The notes under the pieces are model-generated. The model did not search any database, was not told the origin of the DNA, and worked only from the letters and a program-made list of their open reading frames with translations. Below, piece after piece: positions 32,756 through 41,840 of a stretch of 49,934 nucleotides of DNA. The DNA lies in the NCBI GenBank assembly GCA_030378005.1, contig JAUCGF010000110.1, forward strand, positions 1-49,934, written 5' to 3'. A program made the translations under genes and the position numbers. Source of the stretch: Desulfococcaceae bacterium HSG9. GTDB taxonomy: Bacteria; Desulfobacterota; Desulfobacteria; Desulfobacterales; JAUCGF01. Positions within the stretch are counted from its first letter, which is position 1, and each line of letters begins with the position of its first letter.

Positions 32756-33748
32756 TTAAGCCTCCTTCAGATATTGCAGCATGACAGGAATGATTTCATT
32801 AAGATCTCCGACAATCCCCAAGTGAGCGATACTGAAAATAGGCGCTTGCGGGTCCGTATTGATTGCCATGATTTTTTGGGATTCATCCATGCCGGCGCGG
32901 TGTTGAATAGAGCCGGAAATACCGCAGGCAATGTATAACTTGGGACGCACGACCGCACCGGTTTGGCCGATCTGCCTGTCTTTAGAAGTAAAGCCGAAAT
33001 CAACAGCCGCGCGACTGGCACCTGCTTCGCCTCCCAGAGCATCAGCCAGTTGGTTAATCAGGCGAAAATCAGCGCGACTGCCCACACCGGCTCCACCGGC
33101 AACAATAATTTGGGTCCGGTTAAAGTTAATTTTAGTCAGTTTGGGTGCCACACTTAGAAATTCATTGACAATCCATTCTTCCTTGAAATTAAGGGCAAAC
33201 GGTTCCGTTATAGTCGGATGCTGCGGCCCGGTTTCCGGTGGCAGCATGACACCTTCACGCACACTGGCCATCATGGGGCGGTGTTCCGGTGTGATAATTG
33301 TGGCCAGAATATTACCGCCAAATGCCGGGCGTACCTGATACAAAATCGGCCCTTGGGATTTGTAATCATCAATATGCAATTGAGTACAATCCGCTGTTAA
33401 TCCTGTTTTGAGCGCACTGGCCAACAGAGGTGCCAGATCGCGGCCGGTATGAGTGGCTCCGAAAAGGACGATATCGGGTGTTTCCGCCTCAATCATCGCT
33501 TTGATAATATTTTTATACGCAATCGAGTGCAGATGGGCCAGATTATCATTAAGATAGTAAACCAGACGATGTAAGCCGAATTGAAACACCTGTTCGCAAT
33601 CTTGGGGAAGTTCATCACCGACAAAAACACCGACCACTTCGCCTTTAAATGGTTTAACCAGGGAATACGCTTTATGGGCAAGTTCGATGCTGACATCCCG
33701 AAGCGCGCCTGTTACCGGATTTTTTTCTATAAATACAATGATTTTCAT
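32756..33748 (-). CDS. etfA: Electron transfer flavoprotein alpha subunit
   Basis: A 330-residue EtfA. The N-terminal half is the ETF alpha/beta-like fold (KIIVFIEKNPVTGALRDVS). The C-terminal FAD domain carries GGAGVGSRADFRLINQLADA, GASRAAVDFGF, QIGQTGAVVRPKLYIACGIS, GSIQHRAGMDESQKIMAINT and DLNEIIPVML, all characteristic. It receives electrons from the acyl-CoA dehydrogenase encoded 2 bases downstream and passes them to a membrane oxidoreductase or, if bifurcating, to ferredoxin. The start overlaps the etfB stop by 4 bases and uses GGAGG inside etfB. Whether this pair bifurcates cannot be told by eye. Confidence 0.96.
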   Translation of the reverse strand: MKIIVFIEKNPVTGALRDVSIELAHKAYSLVKPFKGEVVGVFVGDELPQDCEQVFQFGLHRLVYYLNDNLAHLHSIAYKNIIKAMIEAETPDIVLFGATHTGRDLAPLLASALKTGLTADCTQLHIDDYKSQGPILYQVRPAFGGNILATIITPEHRPMMASVREGVMLPPETGPQHPTITEPFALNFKEEWIVNEFLSVAPKLTKINFNRTQIIVAGGAGVGSRADFRLINQLADALGGEAGASRAAVDFGFTSKDRQIGQTGAVVRPKLYIACGISGSIQHRAGMDESQKIMAINTDPQAPIFSIAHLGIVGDLNEIIPVMLQYLKEA

Positions 33749-34605
33749 TCGTTCACCTCCGCATAATCTTTACGCAGGTCATGCACCAGTTGTTTAATAT
33801 CCTTGGAATCCGTGCCATACAACTCCAGATCGCCGCCGGTCAGCGTAATATTTTCTATTTTGGATACACGCGTAGGGCTGCCTTTAATACCGCAACGCTT
33901 AATATCAAGCTCCAGGTCATCCGCTTTCCACATCGGAATCACCTGATTGTGCGCACGGGCGGTTTCAATTTGGTCGTCATCAAATTGTGAAGCTGTATCG
34001 GCACGAAAATATTTAAGCATATTCAGGGAATTGGGATAACGTGGTGTATTTGCTTCGTCAGTTATGGTCAAAAGCATCGGAAAGGGCGTTTTAATCCGTT
34101 CGGTCTGCAACTCACCGTCTCTTGTGACAATCAGGTAATTTTCCGTGATGGTTTCAATTCCCGTGATATAGGTGATCTGGTTGAAACCGATTTTTTCGGC
34201 CACTTGCGGTCCGACCTGAGCAGTGTCTCCGTCAATCGCTTGACGGCCGGCAAGCACCAAATCAACAGCACCGATTTTTTTGACCGCTTCGGCCAAAACG
34301 TAAGATGTGGCCAACGTGTCGGCACCTGCAAATTTACGGTCTGAAATGAGCATGACGCGATCCGCTCCCATATAAAGCGCATGTTTCAATATAGCAACTG
34401 CGGCAGGCGGTCCCATAGTGATCACAATGACTTCGGCCCCGATTGTATCTTTGATCGTAAGCGCTGTTTCCATTGCATTCAGATCATCGGGATTAAAAAC
34501 AGCCGGCAATGCGGCCCGATTAACAGTGCCGTCCTCTTTCATAGCCTGCCCGGTAATATTGGCAGTGTCCGGCACTTGTTTGGCCAATACGATAATTTTT
34601 TTCAT
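33745..34605 (-). CDS. etfB: Electron transfer flavoprotein beta subunit
   Basis: A 286-residue EtfB, somewhat longer than the classic 250-260. Signatures: KKIIVLAKQVPDTANITGQA at the start, FNPDDLNAMETALTIKD, ALYMGADRVMLISDRKFAGA, and the nucleotide-binding segment LVLAGRQAIDGDTAQVGPQV. It is the first gene of the etfB-etfA-dehydrogenase operon; GGAGG precedes the ATG at 34605, and the promoter region upstream is filled with AAGTT-type tandem repeats. The tail beyond residue 250 is acidic. A dedicated ETF next to one dehydrogenase suggests a specific catabolic or reverse-acting step. Confidence 0.96.
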   Translation of the reverse strand: MKKIIVLAKQVPDTANITGQAMKEDGTVNRAALPAVFNPDDLNAMETALTIKDTIGAEVIVITMGPPAAVAILKHALYMGADRVMLISDRKFAGADTLATSYVLAEAVKKIGAVDLVLAGRQAIDGDTAQVGPQVAEKIGFNQITYITGIETITENYLIVTRDGELQTERIKTPFPMLLTITDEANTPRYPNSLNMLKYFRADTASQFDDDQIETARAHNQVIPMWKADDLELDIKRCGIKGSPTRVSKIENITLTGGDLELYGTDSKDIKQLVHDLRKDYAEVNE

Positions 34606-34624
34606 TCATCCTCCCTGTTGTGAA

Positions 34625-34849
34625 GTTTGAAGTTGCAAGTTTGAAGTTGCAAGTTTGAAGTTGCAAGTTTGAAGTTACAAGTTATCAGGTAATTCATTGT
34701 CAATGCCCAATTTACGATTTGGCGATAACTTAAAACTTGAAATTTTTAACTTTTCCCCGTATCACATTTTCCGTATCAATGCCCGGCTTACGATTTGGCA
34801 GTAACTTGTAACTTTAAACTTCAAACTTTAAACTTTTAACTTAAAACTT
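34625..34849. repeat. 14-bp tandem repeat and AAGTT-rich tract upstream of etfB
   Basis: Four consecutive copies of GTTTGAAGTTGCAA (34625-34680; the last has A for G). The sequence then continues to 34849 with inverted and scrambled AAGTTTAAAGTT-like words and two copies of ACGATTTGGC. Similar tracts occur at 23943-23975, 27948-27965, 30455-30480 and 44547-44632. No gene is present. The repeats lie between etfB and the M48 gene, where any promoter for etfB must be. Confidence 0.75.
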
Positions 34850-36274
34850 TCAACTTTTCCGTTTAACCGGTTTTTTCAAGTCTTTAAGAATCACTTTAAT
34901 TTCCTTCTCTTTATCCGAATCTTTAATCAGTTTCAACGCTTTTTGGAATTGAAAAACAGCGTTGCGGATTTGACCATCCGCTTTATAATATTTTCCGAGA
35001 TAATAGTGGGCCAAGCCGAGTTGTCCCTGTTTACCGTAAGTATTGCCCAAAAGATACAACGCCCGGACATGTTCTGGATTTTGGACGACCAATTTTTGCA
35101 GTATTTCAATGGCCTCCGTTCTGTTCGCGAGGCTGATTTGGATATCCGCCATCAGCAGACGTGCTTCCGGGTCTTGGGGAGCGATGCTCAAAGCGCCTTC
35201 CAATGTGTTGAGGGCCTCCTGATTACGCCCATCCAGGAAATAACTCCGACTTAATTCAGTTAATATGTTGGGATCAAATGCGTTTTGTTCCAACGCCTTT
35301 TTAAAATGTATGATAGCTTCTTGCCGGTCGCCTGTTTTGGACAAAAGGACCCCGTAGCTATAATGCGCCATAGAATCGGACGGATTTTTTTTAAGCCGTG
35401 CTTGCAGGTCTTTTAAAACAGTATCCGGATCGCCGTATAATGTGGTTAATCGTAAATGAGCTCTTTCAAAATTATAGGGATTAACAGACGATGATTCAGA
35501 ATTTTTCGTTTTTTCCGCATTGCTTGCCAACCATGAACCGATATAAGCGATACGCTCTTCCGAAGCGGGGTGCGTTTTTAAATACGTAGGGATTTGTTCA
35601 CTTCCGAACCATTCGCGGCTACGAATTTTTTTTAAAGCCGATAAAAGCCCCTTACCGTTGTATCCGGCTTTGTCAAGATAAATAAGGCCCACCTGATCGG
35701 CCTGAATTTCATCTTCACGACTATACGCCAGAACAGAGGATTGGCCGGCTGCCACAGACCCCAAAGTGACAGCGCTGGCGACTTTACCTGCCCCGGCGGC
35801 GCCTAACAAAATCCCGGCGGCAACGCCGGCTATAGTGGCGGCACCTATTTTGGTGGAACGCTCAATACGATCTGAAATATGACGCGAAGTTACATGGGCA
35901 ATCTCATGTCCGATAATCCCGGCCAGTTCTTCTTCGGACTCCATGGCCAGAAAAAGACCGCTGTGCATAAAAATATGTCCGGCAGGACCGGCAAACGCAT
36001 TGTAGGTGTCATCTTGCACCATATAAAAATGAAATTCAAACGGCATTGACGGAAAAACCTTGACTAGACGTTGTCCCACGGTGTTTAGATAATTCACAAT
36101 AATCGGGTCATCAATCAATTGTAAATGTTTTTTAACGGCTGTTAAAAACTCTTTGGCGAGTTTTTCCTCTTCTTTGGTAGAGATGGAAGCAGCGTCAGGA
36201 GGTGCCATTAAACCCGTTAAAAATATAAAAATGGCGATGCAGGCTAAATTTTTTTTAAGTTTAAGAAAAAGCAT
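34850..36274 (-). CDS. M48 family metalloprotease with TPR domain (BepA-like)
   Basis: A 474-residue exported protease. A signal peptide or anchor (LACIAIFIFLTGLMA, about residues 10-24) precedes an M48 peptidase domain with the zinc motif HEIAH (123-127) and the third ligand in EIQAD (189-193). A TPR array follows (about 280-450), with AHYSYGVLLSKTGDRQEAII and similar units. The layout is that of BepA/YfgC, which degrades misassembled outer-membrane proteins such as LptD, so a periplasmic quality-control role is likely. The start at 36274 has GGAG 7 bases upstream; a longer frame begins at 36301 without one. The last residues are basic (KKPVKRKS). Confidence 0.9.
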   Translation of the reverse strand: MLFLKLKKNLACIAIFIFLTGLMAPPDAASISTKEEEKLAKEFLTAVKKHLQLIDDPIIVNYLNTVGQRLVKVFPSMPFEFHFYMVQDDTYNAFAGPAGHIFMHSGLFLAMESEEELAGIIGHEIAHVTSRHISDRIERSTKIGAATIAGVAAGILLGAAGAGKVASAVTLGSVAAGQSSVLAYSREDEIQADQVGLIYLDKAGYNGKGLLSALKKIRSREWFGSEQIPTYLKTHPASEERIAYIGSWLASNAEKTKNSESSSVNPYNFERAHLRLTTLYGDPDTVLKDLQARLKKNPSDSMAHYSYGVLLSKTGDRQEAIIHFKKALEQNAFDPNILTELSRSYFLDGRNQEALNTLEGALSIAPQDPEARLLMADIQISLANRTEAIEILQKLVVQNPEHVRALYLLGNTYGKQGQLGLAHYYLGKYYKADGQIRNAVFQFQKALKLIKDSDKEKEIKVILKDLKKPVKRKS

Positions 36275-36384
36275 AATCAACTCCGTTATAATTTGGTTCA
36301 AGCGTTTTTCATACGCTATTATAATGGTTTTGACTTACAATAGCAAGTCGGTTATATAATTTGTTAAATTCACAAAGGATGAAA
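36275..36384. promoter_or_regulatory. Divergent promoters for the M48 and methyltransferase genes
   Basis: Leftward: TTGCTA (complement of 36341-36346), 17 bp, TATAAT (complement of 36318-36323), a close sigma70 match serving the M48 gene. Rightward: TTGACT at 36330-36335, then TTATAT at 36352-36357 (16 bp) or TATAAT at 36355-36360 (19 bp), serving the methyltransferase. The two promoters overlap, so they probably compete for polymerase. Confidence 0.55.
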
Positions 36385-37167
36385 ATGTTAAAAAAATATT
36401 TTAAGAAACTGATACCCAAACAGTCTGACCAGAGAGAACGCCTGGCAAGGCGTTATGTGAAAGGATGCGGTCTGGAAATAGGCGCATTACACTGTCCGTT
36501 GATTTTGCCTGCGGGTGTCAGTGTAAAATATGTTGATTGGGTTAGCCGTGAGGAGAGCATCAAAAAATTTCCCGAATTGGATACCTCTGAAATTGTCACG
36601 GTCGATTATCTTGATGATGGTTTTCTTTTGTTTGAGATTCCCCAAGCATCGCAGGATTTTCTGATTGCCAATCATGTTTTGGAACACACCCCCAATCCGA
36701 TTCAGGTGTTGAAAAACTGGACACGCGTTTTAAAACCCGGGGGTATTCTGTTTATCAGTGTTCCCATAGCGGAAGAATGCTTTGACAAAGGTCGTTCCCA
36801 GACAACAATAGAACATTTGATTGATGATTTCGAGCTTTACAATAAAAGCGTCCTGCCCCAAGCTCAAACCAGAATTGAACAAAAAAACAAAGAACATCTT
36901 CGCGAATGGATTAATATATCTGAACGAAATATTTTCAGTGACCGATATGCTGATTATAAACATCCCTCGTTTGAGGAAATAGAAAAACGAATTGAGGCCG
37001 CGGATATGAAAAACATCGAAATCCATTTCCACACTTTTTCACTGCTTTCATATAAGTCTCTGCTCTCCTTTTTTACCGCTTCAATTGATAAAACAGTTCA
37101 AAAGGAAAAAGTTATCCAAAATGGGGGGGAGATTATTTCGGTGATGAGGAAGTTTTCAAAAAATTAG
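36385..37167 (+). CDS. Class I SAM-dependent methyltransferase
   Basis: A 260-residue protein with a methyltransferase_11/23-like core. CGLEIGALHCPLILPAGVSV resembles motif I (the family reads LEIGAGxxPL), DYLDDGFLLFEIPQASQDFL leads to IANHVLEHTPNPIQVLKNW, and LKPGGILFISVP is the post-motif strand. Members with this N-terminus usually modify small molecules or sugars in surface polysaccharide loci. The start at 36385 follows AAAGGA by 6 bases; other in-frame starts at 36379 and a TTG at 36361 are less well placed. It is monocistronic, and a MITE lies after its 3' end. Confidence 0.85.
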   Translation: MLKKYFKKLIPKQSDQRERLARRYVKGCGLEIGALHCPLILPAGVSVKYVDWVSREESIKKFPELDTSEIVTVDYLDDGFLLFEIPQASQDFLIANHVLEHTPNPIQVLKNWTRVLKPGGILFISVPIAEECFDKGRSQTTIEHLIDDFELYNKSVLPQAQTRIEQKNKEHLREWINISERNIFSDRYADYKHPSFEEIEKRIEAADMKNIEIHFHTFSLLSYKSLLSFFTASIDKTVQKEKVIQNGGEIISVMRKFSKN

Positions 37168-37300
37168 CTATCAGACATCCTGTAAAACTGTCGATTCCTG
37201 TAGGCTGTATGGAAAAGTCCTCTTTTTTAAAATTTTCCCGTCCTCGGAATTGTAAACTGGAAAATAAAGGGTACTCTTCATTCCAATAAAAGAAAACTAT

Positions 37301-37421
37301 CAGTAGATGGAAACTTTAGGAGCGCAAAAATTAAGTGAAGCGATTTTCAGCATCCGGCAAAAAACCGCTGTGCTTAATTTTTGCGCTCCCTGCCGTATTT
37401 TAAGGCATTTTCCATTTACTG
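37301..37421. mobile_element. MITE copy 2 (5-bp target duplication ACTAT)
   Basis: A 121-bp copy with ends CAGTAGATGGAAA and TTTCCATTTACTG, flanked by ACTAT at 37296-37300 and 37422-37426. The internal arms (GGAGCGCAAAAATTAAG and inverse) are kept, while the central loop is shortened relative to copies 1 and 3. It lies between the convergent methyltransferase and DUF5648 genes, with no gene in 37168-37575. Confidence 0.92.
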
Positions 37422-37452
37422 ACTATGAGTAAGGAAAAGTCATCATCCGAGA

Positions 37453-37557
37453 AAGGGTGTTAAAACAATTGTGCATTATATTAATTTAAGCTCAAATTCA
37501 TTTAACACCCTTCTTAAAAAAGCCGGTCATTGGGATTGCAATGTTTTGGAATGACCG
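37453..37557. terminator. Two dyads between convergent genes, possible terminators
   Basis: AAGGGTGTTAAA (37453-37464) pairs with TTTAACACCCTT (37501-37512), followed by TCTTAAAAAAG. A second dyad, CGGTCATT (37525) with AATGACCG, ends in GTTTG near 37557. They follow the MITE and precede the 3' end of the DUF5648 gene, so they could stop transcription from either side. T-runs are short, which leaves this uncertain. Confidence 0.4.
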
Positions 37558-37575
37558 TTTGACAGCATCATAAGA

Positions 37576-39540
37576 CTATGGGTAAGCGTAATATGCAACA
37601 CCCTCAAAATTCCAGATATCGCCGGCCGTGTCGATGAGCTGGTTTTTTTCATTTTCATCGGCGGTGAAAAGATGCACCATTAAATCTTCGCTATAAAAGC
37701 GATACACGGGTATGGTACCCTCCGGATTACCGGCCGGAACGTAGAAGGCCGGGCCTTCATATCGCCATATATCCGCAGCGTCAGCTATCAGATACTCTTT
37801 TTCATTTTCGTCGATTGTGAAAAGATGCGTCTGCAACGCTTCGCTGTAAAAACGATAAACAGCCTGAAGCGTGTTTCTTTGCTGCCGCGACGCTCCGTCA
37901 TATTGCGACGGGAGATAGGCATAATAGGCGCTGCCCTCTATTTGCCAAACATCGGCCGCATTAGCGATCAGGTACTCTTTTTCATTTTCATCGATTGTAA
38001 ACAAATACTTTGACAAAACCGGGCTATAAAACCGGTACACCGGATAATAGGCGCCAAGGACACCCAGCGCCGTGTTATACCCCAGAGAACCCGATGCCCC
38101 GGGAGCGGGCAGATCCAAATCGGCATCCATGCCCAGGTTGCTATAAATCTGGCCGTCGTTTAATTCCAAAGCCCATTCGCTCCAGTAATCCAAGCTGGAA
38201 ATGTTATCGCCGGCGGCGACAGTATAGAGAAAAGTCAGAATGTTCGTTCCACTGCCGCTGCTGTAATAAGCGGCTTTGGGAACAGCCCCGCCAGTATTCA
38301 GCACCAGTTGAGGCACGCCCTTGACCCAGACTAAAACACTGAAACGAACGTTGATCGTAATGGCAGTGCCGACGGGGTATGTGCCGGATTCCGTCGGCGA
38401 AGTCACATTGACCACACTCGGCGTTGGTGCAGGCGACGCAAGCTTCGGTATGACATCATTGCCATTGATGTCTTGAATCTGTGCGCCGTTTAACTTCAGG
38501 TCTGCATATTCCAGAGTGGAAATGTCATCGCCGGCGGCAACCTTATAGAGAAAAATCAACGTATCGGTCCCGCTGCCGCTGCTGTATTCGGCTATTGCGG
38601 CGGTAATTTTGCCGGTTCTGGCGGTTCTGTTGACTGCCAGTATCAGTTGCGGCGTCCCTGAAACCCAGACCGGTTGGGGGAACCGGACTGGGATGGCAAT
38701 AACAGAACCGGTCGTGTATGAACCGGCCGTAATAGGCCAGGTTATCGTCACACCTGTAGTATTGGTTACGGAAATTATCGTGCCGTAGTTCAGGCGAAAT
38801 TCAATAAATACACTTCCTCCCTGGTTCACTGTTACGGGCAAAGCACTGTTGCAATCAGTAGTGTCATTAACCGCGCTGCCATCCCACCATTCATTTATAA
38901 AAGCCTGCGCACCGCTGCATGAAGCACTTGTATTAATATAATAGGTTCCGGTTGGGACTGCCATACTGTAGTATCCATTGGCTGCGGTTTTTGCTTGGCT
39001 AACCGCATTATAGTTGCAGGCCGGACTGGCGTTTGCTTGGACACAAACATCGGCAATGGATGTACTGCCCGCACTTTGGATAACGGTTCCAGAAATGATT
39101 CCACCTTCTGCCAATGTGAAGTCGATATTAGACGTTGTCAGGTTATCTGTTACATTTATTGTAGCACCGGAATTACAATTATCTGCTCCACCAGTACCAT
39201 CATACCATTGGTCTAAACAAGCTAAATAAGGCGGGGTATTGCTATTGGGGGAAGCATGCACATAATAATTGCCTGCCGGCAAATTGCCAGAAAAGTTGCC
39301 GTTTGTATCGGCTTGAAAGACTCCGGTCGGAGGTCCGCCGGCGCAATTCGGATAAAAGGAAACGTCAGCAACTGATGTCGTCAAAGCTGCATTGGAAACC
39401 GTACAATCACCTACAAAAACCGTACCGCTAACCGTGCCAGCCGCATAAGATGAGGCAGGTAATAAAAATAAAATTAATAAGATAAAACAACAGATTTGCC
39501 GTAATTTGAAATTTTGCTTGTTCATGTTCTTGAAAGTCAT
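37576..39540 (-). CDS. Secreted multidomain protein with three C-terminal DUF5648 repeats
   Basis: A 654-residue exported protein. After a signal peptide (about residues 13-34, ending PASSYAA) come two carboxypeptidase-regulatory-like beta-sandwiches (about 35-250, GTVSGTVFVGDCTV and GIISGTVIQSAGS). Two adhesin-type beta repeats follow (about 255-485, VSGTPQLIL, YSSGSGTDTLIFLYKVAAGD and a close second copy). Three DUF5648-type units end the protein (about 500-654), each with VYRFYS, a Leu/Phe-Thr-x-DENEK core and a WxxEG...YY end. DUF5648 units are lectin- or adhesin-associated in secreted proteins. AGGAGT precedes the ATG. A role at the cell surface is likely; the ligand is unknown. Confidence 0.87.
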   Translation of the reverse strand: MTFKNMNKQNFKLRQICCFILLILFLLPASSYAAGTVSGTVFVGDCTVSNAALTTSVADVSFYPNCAGGPPTGVFQADTNGNFSGNLPAGNYYVHASPNSNTPPYLACLDQWYDGTGGADNCNSGATINVTDNLTTSNIDFTLAEGGIISGTVIQSAGSTSIADVCVQANASPACNYNAVSQAKTAANGYYSMAVPTGTYYINTSASCSGAQAFINEWWDGSAVNDTTDCNSALPVTVNQGGSVFIEFRLNYGTIISVTNTTGVTITWPITAGSYTTGSVIAIPVRFPQPVWVSGTPQLILAVNRTARTGKITAAIAEYSSGSGTDTLIFLYKVAAGDDISTLEYADLKLNGAQIQDINGNDVIPKLASPAPTPSVVNVTSPTESGTYPVGTAITINVRFSVLVWVKGVPQLVLNTGGAVPKAAYYSSGSGTNILTFLYTVAAGDNISSLDYWSEWALELNDGQIYSNLGMDADLDLPAPGASGSLGYNTALGVLGAYYPVYRFYSPVLSKYLFTIDENEKEYLIANAADVWQIEGSAYYAYLPSQYDGASRQQRNTLQAVYRFYSEALQTHLFTIDENEKEYLIADAADIWRYEGPAFYVPAGNPEGTIPVYRFYSEDLMVHLFTADENEKNQLIDTAGDIWNFEGVAYYAYP

Positions 39541-39826
39541 TTTTTACTCCTTCAGGTTAAAGATTTTTCTTAATTCTTAAAATGCGCTCAATTAAAATGA
39601 AAATGATTTTTTTGCTTTGATCACCTCCCTTCCCGCTGGTAAAAACAAAAATCACAATCTGAAAGGCTGCTTCTGACCGATAACGTAGTGAGTTACATAT
39701 TGTATCGGGCTTAAAACCGAGTGATTATCTGAACGTTTACAAAAATAACAATCCCAGTCCGCTTGACAATTCAGGCATATCTGTCGTAATATTTTATTTT
39801 TGTTCAAAACGTAAAAAGTGAGCTTC
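39541..39826. promoter_or_regulatory. Divergent upstream region with a sigma70-like promoter
   Basis: Rightward, TTGACA at 39763-39768, 18 bp and TAATAT at 39787-39792 form a good promoter for the TMTC-like gene. The leftward part, upstream of the DUF5648 gene, contains a 150-bp leader with GGGAAGGGAGGTGATC and AT-rich DNA. I could not fit any riboswitch consensus that I know to it. No gene is seen. Confidence 0.5.
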
Positions 39827-41665
39827 ATGTCAAAACGAAATAAAAAGAGTTCAAAAAAGAAACGAAATCGTCAAAGAATATCTAACCGGTTCCATAAGGA
39901 GAGGAATAAAATAATTGTAAAGGATAGCGATATTTTCGGGTCAAGTCAAGCTGATATATTCATCCTGATTTTTTTCTTCATACTTGTCTCTTTAATCTAT
40001 GCGAACTCTTTAGATGTTCCTTTTATCTTTGATGACAGCGTAGTTCGCAACCAACCCGGGCTGCGGATCACCCAATTAAATTTGGAAAATTTTCTAAAAG
40101 CCGGCTTTGAAACCATACAGCGCAAACGGCCGGTCGCGAATATCACGTTTGGCTTAAACTATTATTTTAATAAGTATGATCTTTTAGGCTACCATTCAGT
40201 CAACATTCTGATTCATATTACGACAAGCTTCTTTCTTTTCCTTTTTATTAAAGGGACGCTCAAAACGCCTGCATTGGCGGATAAAAATTACAGCACTCTG
40301 ATTCCTTTCTTTGCGACAGTTATCTGGCTGGTCAATCCGGTTCACACTCAGTCAGTCACCTTTATTTATCAAAGGATGAACAGTCTGGCGGCGATGTTTT
40401 ATATTTTAACACTATTGCTGTATGTCGCGGCTCGCTTTGCGGATAAAAGAGGAACAAAATACATTTCAGCTTCAGGATGTCTTCTGGCAGGCGTGTTGGC
40501 ATTAGGCTCAAAGGAAAATGCCGGATCGCTGCCATTTGTCATATTGCTTTATGAATGGTTTTTTTTCCGGGATTTGAAGTTCGGTCAGTCGCGCCGCCAG
40601 TTATTGATCATAGCGGGCGTCGCGGCCTGTTTGATGGTTTTAACATGGATTTATATCGGTGCTGATCCCTGGGCAAGGTTATTGAAAACTTTTAGTAAAA
40701 GAGATTTTACGATGTACCAGAGGGTGCTGACCGAATTCAGAGTTGTCATTTATTATATCGGCCTTTTGTTATTTCCACATCCTTCACGCTTAAATCTGGA
40801 TTATGATTTTCCGTTTTCCCGTTCTGTGTCAGAACCGTTCACCACTATCGTTTGTATCGGAGTTGTCATGGGATGTATCTGTTCGGCGGTTTATCTCGCT
40901 AAAAAGGAGCGTCTGATCGCTTTTTGCATTCTGTGGTTTTTCGGCAATCTGGTCATTGAATCATCCGTGGTCGGTCTGGAAATTATCTATGAACACCGCA
41001 CCTATCTCCCGTCCATGATGCTTATCCTCATGTTGACAGTTCTGGCCTTCCGATATGTAAAACCGGATTGGCTGAGAATCAGCGGCTTTTGTATCATCAT
41101 TGTCTTATGTTCGTTTTGGACGGTGACAAGAAATCAGGTGTGGAGCGACCCTGTGGTTTTCTGGCAAGACTGCATCCAGAAGTCTCCTGATAAAGCCAGG
41201 CCGTGGAGCAATTTCGGCTTTGCTTTGATGCGCAAGGGCAGAATAACCGAAGCGGAGCGCTGTTTTTCCAAGGCACTGCAAATCAAACCGAATTATCCTG
41301 CGGCGCATGTGAACATGGGTACTGTGATGGAAAAAAAAGGTAATTTACGCAAGGCCGCCTGGCATTATCAAGAGGCCCTGAAATTTAAGCCCGATCATGA
41401 GAATGCCAACTATAATCTGGGTGTCGTACTCCATCGCCTGGGAAATACGGAAATGGCCTTTATTCATTACTCAAAGGCTTTAGCGGAGAATCCCGATAAC
41501 GCTTTGGTGCATAATAATATCGGTGTTATTTTCCAAAACCAGGGAAAATTAAAAGATGCTTGCGATCATTATAGGGAAGCAGTTCGATTAAACCCCGATT
41601 ACACCGATGCTCGTCGCAATTTGAATTTTATTTCAGAAAAGATCGGGCCGTCTGTAAAACATTAG
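39827..41665 (+). CDS. Polytopic membrane protein with C-terminal TPRs (TMTC-like)
   Basis: A 612-residue protein. A strongly basic N-terminus (about residues 1-32) precedes roughly ten transmembrane helices (about 45-430), with the glycosyltransferase-like signatures FIFDDSVVRNQPGL, RPVANITFGLNYYF, LGYHSVNILIHI, WLVNPVHTQSVTFIYQR and YEHRTYLPSM, then four to five TPR units (about 450-590). This matches the bacterial relatives of TMTC/DUF1736 O-mannosyltransferases, GT-C enzymes that use lipid-linked sugars. A glycosyltransferase role is inferred from the DD motif in the first loop. A GTG at 39818 is an alternative start. The 3' end is convergent with pepN. Confidence 0.83.
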   Translation: MSKRNKKSSKKKRNRQRISNRFHKERNKIIVKDSDIFGSSQADIFILIFFFILVSLIYANSLDVPFIFDDSVVRNQPGLRITQLNLENFLKAGFETIQRKRPVANITFGLNYYFNKYDLLGYHSVNILIHITTSFFLFLFIKGTLKTPALADKNYSTLIPFFATVIWLVNPVHTQSVTFIYQRMNSLAAMFYILTLLLYVAARFADKRGTKYISASGCLLAGVLALGSKENAGSLPFVILLYEWFFFRDLKFGQSRRQLLIIAGVAACLMVLTWIYIGADPWARLLKTFSKRDFTMYQRVLTEFRVVIYYIGLLLFPHPSRLNLDYDFPFSRSVSEPFTTIVCIGVVMGCICSAVYLAKKERLIAFCILWFFGNLVIESSVVGLEIIYEHRTYLPSMMLILMLTVLAFRYVKPDWLRISGFCIIIVLCSFWTVTRNQVWSDPVVFWQDCIQKSPDKARPWSNFGFALMRKGRITEAERCFSKALQIKPNYPAAHVNMGTVMEKKGNLRKAAWHYQEALKFKPDHENANYNLGVVLHRLGNTEMAFIHYSKALAENPDNALVHNNIGVIFQNQGKLKDACDHYREAVRLNPDYTDARRNLNFISEKIGPSVKH

Positions 41666-41752
41666 AGAATTAAACTTTTTCTCACGAGTTTTTTCGACAA
41701 TATTTTTCAGAAACTTACAAAAATTTATGATTGATGAGACATTAACAAAGAG

Positions 41753-41804
41753 GAGTGCTGACTTCAGTTTGCGTCATGGGCAAAGCTGCCTGAAGTCAGC
41801 ACTC
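41753..41804. repeat. Diverged GAGTGCTGACTTCAG dyad in a convergent gap
   Basis: GAGTGCTGACTTCAG (41753-41767) and its exact inverse (41790-41804) with a 22-base spacer. It shares GAGTGC and ACTTCAGTTTG with the elements at 21246 and 47601. It lies between the TMTC-like gene and pepN, which point at each other, where it could serve as a bidirectional terminator. Confidence 0.75.
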
Positions 41805-41840
41805 ATGATGGGTAAATTATTTAATTCGTATCCCTTAGAA

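Noticed and set aside
34625..34680. CRISPR array from the 14-bp direct repeats
   Set aside because: The units are contiguous without spacers and no cas gene is present.
39541..39817. Riboswitch in the long leader of the DUF5648 gene
   Set aside because: I could not match c-di-GMP, cobalamin, SAM or TPP consensus elements to it.
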